Part shown: piece after piece, positions 58,140-64,000 of the stretch
How the letters are laid out: each line of letters starts with the position of its first letter
How positions within the stretch are numbered: the first letter of the stretch is position 1
Source of the DNA: Pomphorhynchus laevis
Lineage: Eukaryota > Acanthocephala > Palaeacanthocephala > Echinorhynchida > Pomphorhynchidae
Length of the DNA stretch: 64,000 nucleotides
Direction: 5' to 3'
Assembly: GCA_012934845.2 (NCBI GenBank)
Contig: WNNJ02001937.1
Span: 1 to 64,000, forward strand
The notes under the pieces: model-generated
Seen by the model: the letters and a program-made list of their open reading frames with translations, nothing else
Database searches by the model: none
Told to the model about the DNA's origin: nothing
Position numbers and translations under genes: made by a program

Positions 58140-61100
58140 CAAGTTTATGGGAGGACGTAAGAAAACAACTAAGACCGACACCAACTATGGACAACTGCAA
58201 GTACAGTGATCGATACACGACTGCAGCGTCTGGACAACAATCGCCTGCGACAAGAATAAGGCTAACGAAGACTTCGTATGTGGTTTTTGTGCCAACAAAC
58301 TAATCTGCAAACTTTCCAATAAGCACATATCAACATCCAACACGTTAACTCAAACTACCCCCGTCGTTTCTAATGTCCTTTCTCCACCCACCGATCCTGC
58401 CACCATATACACTTCCCATTCCATGTCATCTTCACTCCCCGACACCCCGCGCCCGTCCTTCCCGTCTCGTTTCTCAATAACTTGCATCCATCAACCAAAA
58501 ACACCTCCACCAACGTCCACTATCCTTCCACTCATAACCTTTCCTCACATCGCTTGCCACCCTCTTTATTATCATTATCCTCTATGTCTCCCGTCGTCAA
58601 ACCAAATCCCTCCAAATCATCAACTGTCAGCTCTTCTATCGTGATCTCACCTACTCACGTCAGTCGTCCTCCTTTACGGAAGCGCTTTCCTTCTTGCGAT
58701 CGTTGCGTCATTGTCACTAATATCACGCCTTTTAACTCCTTATCTCCACAAGCACGTCAGGACCACGATGTTGCCGCCTTCAGATCCGTCCTCTCGTCTA
58801 TTGTTCCTGCGGATAAACCATGCTTTTTCAAGGACATTTCTCCTGTCGCATTCATCCGTCTAAACAAATCTTCTCAATCCAATCCTTCCCAGCCCCCTCT
58901 CCTAAAAATTGTTTTCAAGCATCGCTCTCACGCGTGTTCTGTCCTCTCTCAACGATTCAAACTAATGTCATCTTCAACCACTCGAATTTTCCCCGATCGC
59001 GCCCCTTCTGAAATCGCTCAAATCTCTTCAGCCCGCATCGAAAAACGCCGTCGCGAGGAAAACGGCGAAACATCACTCTCCATCCGAAACAGACGGAAAT
59101 TTTTAAGTTGTCCACACCCGTCCAAAAATTCGATGGCGCTCCATCTCTCCTATGTGTCTTCTCCACTAGACTCTTTCGCCACAGCACACGGTTTCCGCCT
59201 CGGTCTCCTCAACACTAGATCTATTCTCAATAAATCCGATCTTATCCTCAACCTATTCACCAAGCAATCCATCGATCTCTTCTGCCTCACCGAATCCTGG
59301 CACTCAGATTCCGACGACCTTTCCATTCGCCGTCTGCTCTCTGCCGGTTGCTCCCTAGTTGAATCCGTCCGCCCCTCAGCTCATGCCTTTCTAAATTCTC
59401 TAATCATGGCGGCATCGTCGCATTCGCGCGTCACCCCGCGTCTCTTCGCAAAATCAATCCCCTTTTAGTCCTTGCTCTTTTAAATTGCTCACTTGTCGTT
59501 ATTCTAACCCCATCACTTTAGATCTCGCCATTGTATAGCGTCCTGGTTCATTAGCTCCTACAGCCTTATTTTTTACCGAACTCGCTGGCCTCCTTTCTCA
59601 TTGTTCTTTGTCCTCAATCCCTTCACTCGTTCTAGGCGACTTCAATATCCGCCTAGACCGCCCCTCTTCCACGGATTCCATCCGGTTCATCAACATTCTA
59701 TCCAACTACAATTACAAACTAATCTCCACTGCCCCCACACATATACTTGGTGGGGCACTCGACATCATCACTGTCCCCGATCATTTTGCTGCCTACACCT
59801 CACTGTCCATCTCTGATCCTGGTCTATCCCATCACTTTCTTATCACCCTTGATCTCACTCGTAATCACACCCCTCCTCACACACCTACAATCCTACGTCG
59901 CCCTTGGAGAAATCTTGACCTCTCCCTTCTCCGCTCTGCCTTACTCAAATCGTCTATATCATTACCCACAATAACATATTCAGCTCCTCACGATCTCGCC
60001 TTTCTTTTCGACTCTGAACTAACATCCACTCTCGATATTCTCTTGCCCTTCAAGTCTCACCCACACCGTCGCTTGCACCGTGCCCCATGGTTTGACATCC
60101 AATGTCTACTCTCAAAGCGTCGACTCCGCCATGCTTTTCGAGTCTATCACCGATCTCTCAGACGTGATTTCCGCTCGATCACTCCGTCCTTCCGTGTTTC
60201 CCATCTTGTTCTTCGCCGGTCTCATCTCCACCTACTACGTACCAAATGCAACTCCTTCTGGCAGCATAAAATCATCACTTCATTCAACTCTAAGACTCTC
60301 TGGCATACTTTCAACTCAATGCTGCTCCTCTTGCTCGCTCCTCTTCGCCGTGCAACATCAATGCCAATGATTATTCGTCATTTCTCCAGACTAAAGTATC
60401 CACGCTGCTCTCTCACACCCCGGTCTCCATCCTATCCCACTCTGCCCAGTCTACTCTCATCCTTCCGGAACTCTTTCATCTTCTCCCTGTCTCACCTACA
60501 GAAGTATCATCTGTCCTCATGTCCTTGCCCAACAAAACCTCACCTGCTGATCCCCTGCCTACTCACATATTAAAATCTATATGCTCATCGATATCCCCAT
60601 TTCTCACAACCTTGTTTAACTCGTCCATCCGCAGTCGTATCTTCCCTACACACTGGAAATCCGCAATCGTTCGTCCCCTCCTTAAGAAACAATCGCTCGA
60701 CCCCTCCCTTCCTTCTAGCTATCGCCCCATTTCACTACTCCCTACTCTTTCTAAGCTCTTAGAACGCCTCATCTTAATACAGATCAACGCTTATCTCTCC
60801 TCATCCAATCTGTACCCTCCTTTCCAATCCGCTTTCCGCTCTAATCACTCCACAGAAATCGCATGCATAAAAGTGTACAACGACTTACTCATTTCTTGAG
60901 ACAAGGCTCTATATAGTGTTCTCATCTACCTCGACCTCTCCTCCGCATTCGACATTGTCGACCACTCCGTCCTCCTTTCTCGCCTTCGTTATGATTACGG
61001 TTTTTCTTCCTCCTCCGTAGCATGGTTTGCCTCATATCTATCCGACCGTTCCTTTCGCGCTTGTTCTAATTCATCATCCTCCCCTCCCATTCCTACTTTT

Positions 61101-62095
61101 GCGGGGTCCCACAAGGTTCAGTCCTAGGTCCCCTGCTTTTCTCTCTTCTGCTTGGCGATCTCTCTCCGTTTATCAAACCTTACCCCTTTAACGTCATGCA
61201 ATACGCCGATGACATCCACATCTATGCTCACGCACCTGCACATCGCATACACGATATCGGCATTTCTGCCTCCAACTGTCTTTTTTCTATCTACAAACGT
61301 CTCTCCAATCTCACCTCGTTCTAAACCCCGAAAAGTCCAAAATAATGTGGATCCTCCCCGTAAACCAAGCATATCTCCTCCCACTGTATATTTTGCCTCA
61401 TCGATCATCCCCATAGTCCACAATCTCACTTTCTTAGGCTTCCATTTCGATGATCACCTTTCCCTAAACATTCGCCCGTGACAAGGTCCGCTCATCTAAC
61501 TTAATTCTCCGTAACATCCGCCGTATCCGCCCCCTTATCGACTTCCGTTCTTGTATGTCTATTCTTTCATCGCTTCTTTTCCCTAAAATCGATTAATGCC
61601 TTAGCCTTTTCGCCAATTTTCCGAAATCCATAATCCTACCTCTACAACGAATAATCAACACCGCCGTTCGAGTGCTCTTTCGTCTCCGTCGCTTCGACCA
61701 CACATCCACATATTTTGCCCAACTCTCCTGGCCCACCATCCACATACGCATCAAACTCCGCCTTCTTCTCGTTACCTTTCGTCTCATCGCTGTCGGCTCC
61801 CCATCGTTCATCAACCTTCCTTTCTTAGACGATACTCGCCCCACCTCGCTATCGCTTCGTTCCTGTCATACCCTCTTACTCCACGTTCCTAATTACTTCA
61901 ACAACTACGGTCTCCGATCCTTCCTCGTCGCCGCCTCACTCGCCTGGAATCAACTCCCTCTCGACGTCCGCCGCGCCCCATCCTTTATCACATTCAAACA
62001 CCTCCTCCGTTCACACCTTCTCGACACTTAATTTATAGTTTTGTTCGGTTGTGGTTATGTAAGCGTGCGCTGGCACGCATTTGTCACGTTAAAAT
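58140..62095 (+). mobile_element. nearly complete CR1/L2-like LINE
   Basis: About 4 kb in sense order. 58,141-58,480: ATGGGAGGACG start and a Cys-containing piece (DFVCGFCANKLIC) that may be a PHD-like finger of ORF1. 58,482-59,200: Ser/Pro-rich ORF1-like part with VIVTNITPFNSLSPQARQD. 59,190-59,800: AP-endonuclease blocks GFRLGLLNTRSILNKSDLIL, LFCLTESWHSD and LVLGDFNIRLD. 60,640-61,220: RT blocks SYRPISLLPTLSKLLERL, FQSAFRSNHSTEIA, LIYLDLSSAFDIVDHSVLL, CGVPQGSVLGPLLF and MQYADDIHIY. C-terminus 61,672-62,031. Breaks: a shift in the endonuclease (59,468-59,608), TGA at 60,897, a shift near 61,095 and one near 61,320. The 3-prime tail ends with the GCGTGC hairpin at 62,063-62,078. Noticeably more GC-rich than its surroundings. 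Confidence 0.9.
62063..62078 (+). promoter_or_regulatory. 3-prime hairpin of the CR1/L2-like LINE
   Basis: GCGTGC, loop GCTG, GCACGC. The truncated copy at 39,660-39,675 keeps both arms and changes only the loop (ACTG). In CR1/L2 relatives the 3-prime stem-loop is the RT recognition site; that role here is inference. Confidence 0.6.
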
Positions 62096-62874
62096 AATTT
62101 TTTTTACATCGTTGATTGATAAAACTATGTTTTAAACTCAATTTAAACTTTCTTTATTTTTATTAATGACTTAATGCATTTTGTCGAATTAGCGACAAAT
62201 TATAGTTTAACGTCGTCAAATAGATTTTATAGTTTGTGTATAACCATCCTCGTACCACAAAGTTTAATTTACGATTCAAAATTGTAAATTAATTGAGATC
62301 TAAAGCAACTTTTATAAACATCCATTTATGGATTTTCATTTGTATGCATAGCTCGATTTAGAATAAAAGTAATTTAATAAATTATAATAATCACATTTTG
62401 TACATTATGCAATTTCAGGGAATATACATCGTTGAATTTGTCATTTTGACATTGAAAAGTAAACACACCCTCTTAATCAACAATAGATCGAATATGTACT
62501 TTACGGTTAGTACAATAAGGATTTAAGTTATTCTGACTTGTACGAACCAAATACTTTGGCTGCCGATTAATATTTACGAGTTACAACGAGTAAGCAACTT
62601 TTTGACTAAGTGATTAATTTGTAGAATCGATTTAAAGATAAAAACTCCAATTGAGGCCGCGAATTTACAATTATGAAAAATTATATTTGTCTCAATTCTA
62701 ATTACTCATTTCGTCTCAATACATATTGTTTAAGCAGATTGCTAAGTGAGGACTAAGCTAAAACCGTCGAAGCAATCAGATTTGCTGATGGCTGCTTCTT
62801 TTGTGGATTAAAAACGACGACTTTTCATACTGCAACTCAAACTAATCCGTATCACATTCACTGCAGTTTAACTC
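62096..62874. other. AT-rich DNA, nothing recognised
   Basis: No frame or element. Ordinary AT-rich sequence. Confidence 0.5.
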
Positions 62875-62927
62875 TTGATATCTTAATTGTTTATTAAGAT
62901 ATCAAGATATTAATATATCTTGATATC
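62875..62927. repeat. two overlapping perfect 13-bp hairpins
   Basis: TTGATATCTTAAT (62,875-62,887) pairs with 62,893-62,905 over a 5-base loop. GATATCAAGATAT (62,898-62,910) pairs with 62,915-62,927 over a 4-base loop. The middle arm is shared, so the three arms can form alternative cruciforms. Confidence 0.93.
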
Positions 62928-62984
62928 TGATATATGGATATTAGAATATTTCTTAATTTTTTATCATTAAATGAGCTTTCATCC

Positions 62985-63545
62985 GTAGGAACAAAACGTT
63001 TACCAAACTGACAAAGAGTTAATGATAATTTGACTTTTGAATATTCCGGGTGATTTATTTTTGCATGATCATTCATGCATACCATATAATATAAAATATA
63101 ATACATTAAATAATGAAATTTTAAGAATTGCAACAATATGTAATGATATTGGCTTTCTTCAAAATCATTTAAATAATTTAATAGATACATATTTTAAACT
63201 AGGTTACTATAAAAATAACATCAAGCAGAAAATAGTAAAATATATAAATCAACACAATAATATAAAGAATAAATTTAAACTCTTAAGTGGCAAATTTTTA
63301 TGGATAGATAATAAATAATATATTTTGTATTAGAATAAGATACTAGGTAGTTTTATCAGAGGAAATACATTATTAGCTTGTATTTGGCCCCGATGCTATG
63401 TTGGGTAGAGGAGTTAGGGGCCGAAACCTAAAAAACGATATTTTAAACGTTCCTAAAACGTTTACGTTTTAGGAACAAAACGTTTACCAAGGTGACAAAG
63501 AGTTAATGATAATTCGACTTTCAAATATTCCGGGTGATTAAATCA
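62985..63545 (+). mobile_element. Penelope-like family A fossil between 70-bp direct repeats
   Basis: 63,056-63,430 nearly duplicates the 14.3-14.7 kb copy: HDHSCIPYNIKYNTLNNEI, FKLGYYKNNIKQKI and the same KLLSGKFLW ending, then the tail up to GGGGCCGAAACCTA, where it stops inside the folded segment. On both sides (62,985-63,054 and 63,470-63,540) lies a 70-bp direct repeat containing ACAAAGAGTTAATGATAATT and ATATTCCGGGTGATT. Read on the minus strand that repeat gives NHPEYSKVKLSLTLCQFGKR, possibly the N-terminal part of a PLE RT. Broken, but young by its match to the intron copy. Confidence 0.78.
63449..63476. repeat. perfect 13-bp hairpin, 2-base loop
   Basis: GTTCCTAAAACGT (63,449-63,461) and its complement (63,464-63,476) meet at the right-hand junction of the PLE copy with the direct repeat, which begins within the right arm. 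Confidence 0.92.
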
Positions 63546-64000
63546 AACTAAATTAGGCACGAGTGAATATACAATCGAAATACTATAGCTGTACTAAAGA
63601 TACTGATAAACCAATGAATTCAATTACAAGGAGAAATGGATATATCACATTTTCCTCTGTAACATCGTTAAAAACTTACTAAATAAACTGAATCAAAATA
63701 ATAGCCGCAACAACATTGGCATGATCAAATGTGGTATTTATGTAAAACTTGTAATGTCTTCAATATCTCCAACGTACAAATTGTTACAATATAGTATAGT
63801 ATGGCTTTTAATTTAAATGCAGGTTTACTAAATTATCAGAATACAAGAAAGTTAAAACTGAATTCCAACCAAGTTTTATTATAATAATTAATATATTAAT
63901 TAATATCTTAAATTTTATATTTTTATATTTACATAAACTACAGAAATCATCAACTTGTATTTTTAGAAAAACCGATATTTTAACTCCGTTCAAGTATTAA
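63546..64000. other. AT-rich DNA at the window end, nothing recognised
   Basis: No element or gene supported. A 61-codon minus-strand frame at the edge has AT-noise composition. Confidence 0.5.

Overview
The window is AT-rich, repeat-dominated nuclear DNA of an animal, most likely an arthropod. Three things point there: a spliced mitochondrial ribosomal protein gene (mS26/mRpS26) with canonical GT-AG boundaries, a wealth of metazoan transposons (CR1/L2-type and other LINEs, Penelope-like elements, a BED-finger hAT, a TA-flanked MITE), and a long tandem satellite. I cannot name the species; an insect is my best guess.

Layout. 1-12,010 is one satellite array with a unit of about 146 bp (roughly 82 units); its left end is outside the window. 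12.0-13.4 kb holds AT-rich DNA, an 18-bp minisatellite and a 199-bp tandem repeat. 13.7-16.3 kb is the one host gene I can identify with confidence, mRpS26: two exons, with a 2-kb intron filled by a Penelope-like (PLE) fossil and a 155-bp tandem repeat. 16.9-18 kb has head-to-head PLE fragments with a GIY-YIG endonuclease. 18.4 kb carries a possible 40-codon membrane micropeptide, and 20.7-21.5 kb (minus) a 250-residue Ser/Asn-rich terminal exon of an unidentified gene. 23.5-26.1 kb combines a tRNA-like SINE head, a hammerhead-like motif, a minisatellite and a LINE relic. 27.4-36.9 kb is a minus-strand PLE graveyard, split by a 3.4-kb LINE with a 9-bp target duplication. 37.3 kb is a complete MITE. 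46.06-50.93 kb is a pair of nearly identical 690-bp inverted repeats, each with a hammerhead-like motif, around LINE relics. 52.5-54.8 kb is a hAT transposon with both ends and its 8-bp target duplication. 58.1-62.1 kb is a nearly complete CR1/L2-like LINE, and the window closes with another PLE fossil.

Most coding capacity is mobile-element debris, so there is no operon-like logic. The points most worth a second look are: (i) a nested pseudoknot in the repeated PLE tail, with one compensatory change between copies; (ii) a covarying hammerhead-like motif in three sequence contexts; (iii) the 690-bp inverted repeat; (iv) a recurring signature of perfect short-loop hairpins; (v) the satellite's internal dyad and higher-order structure. 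All alignments, identities and folds were made by eye.
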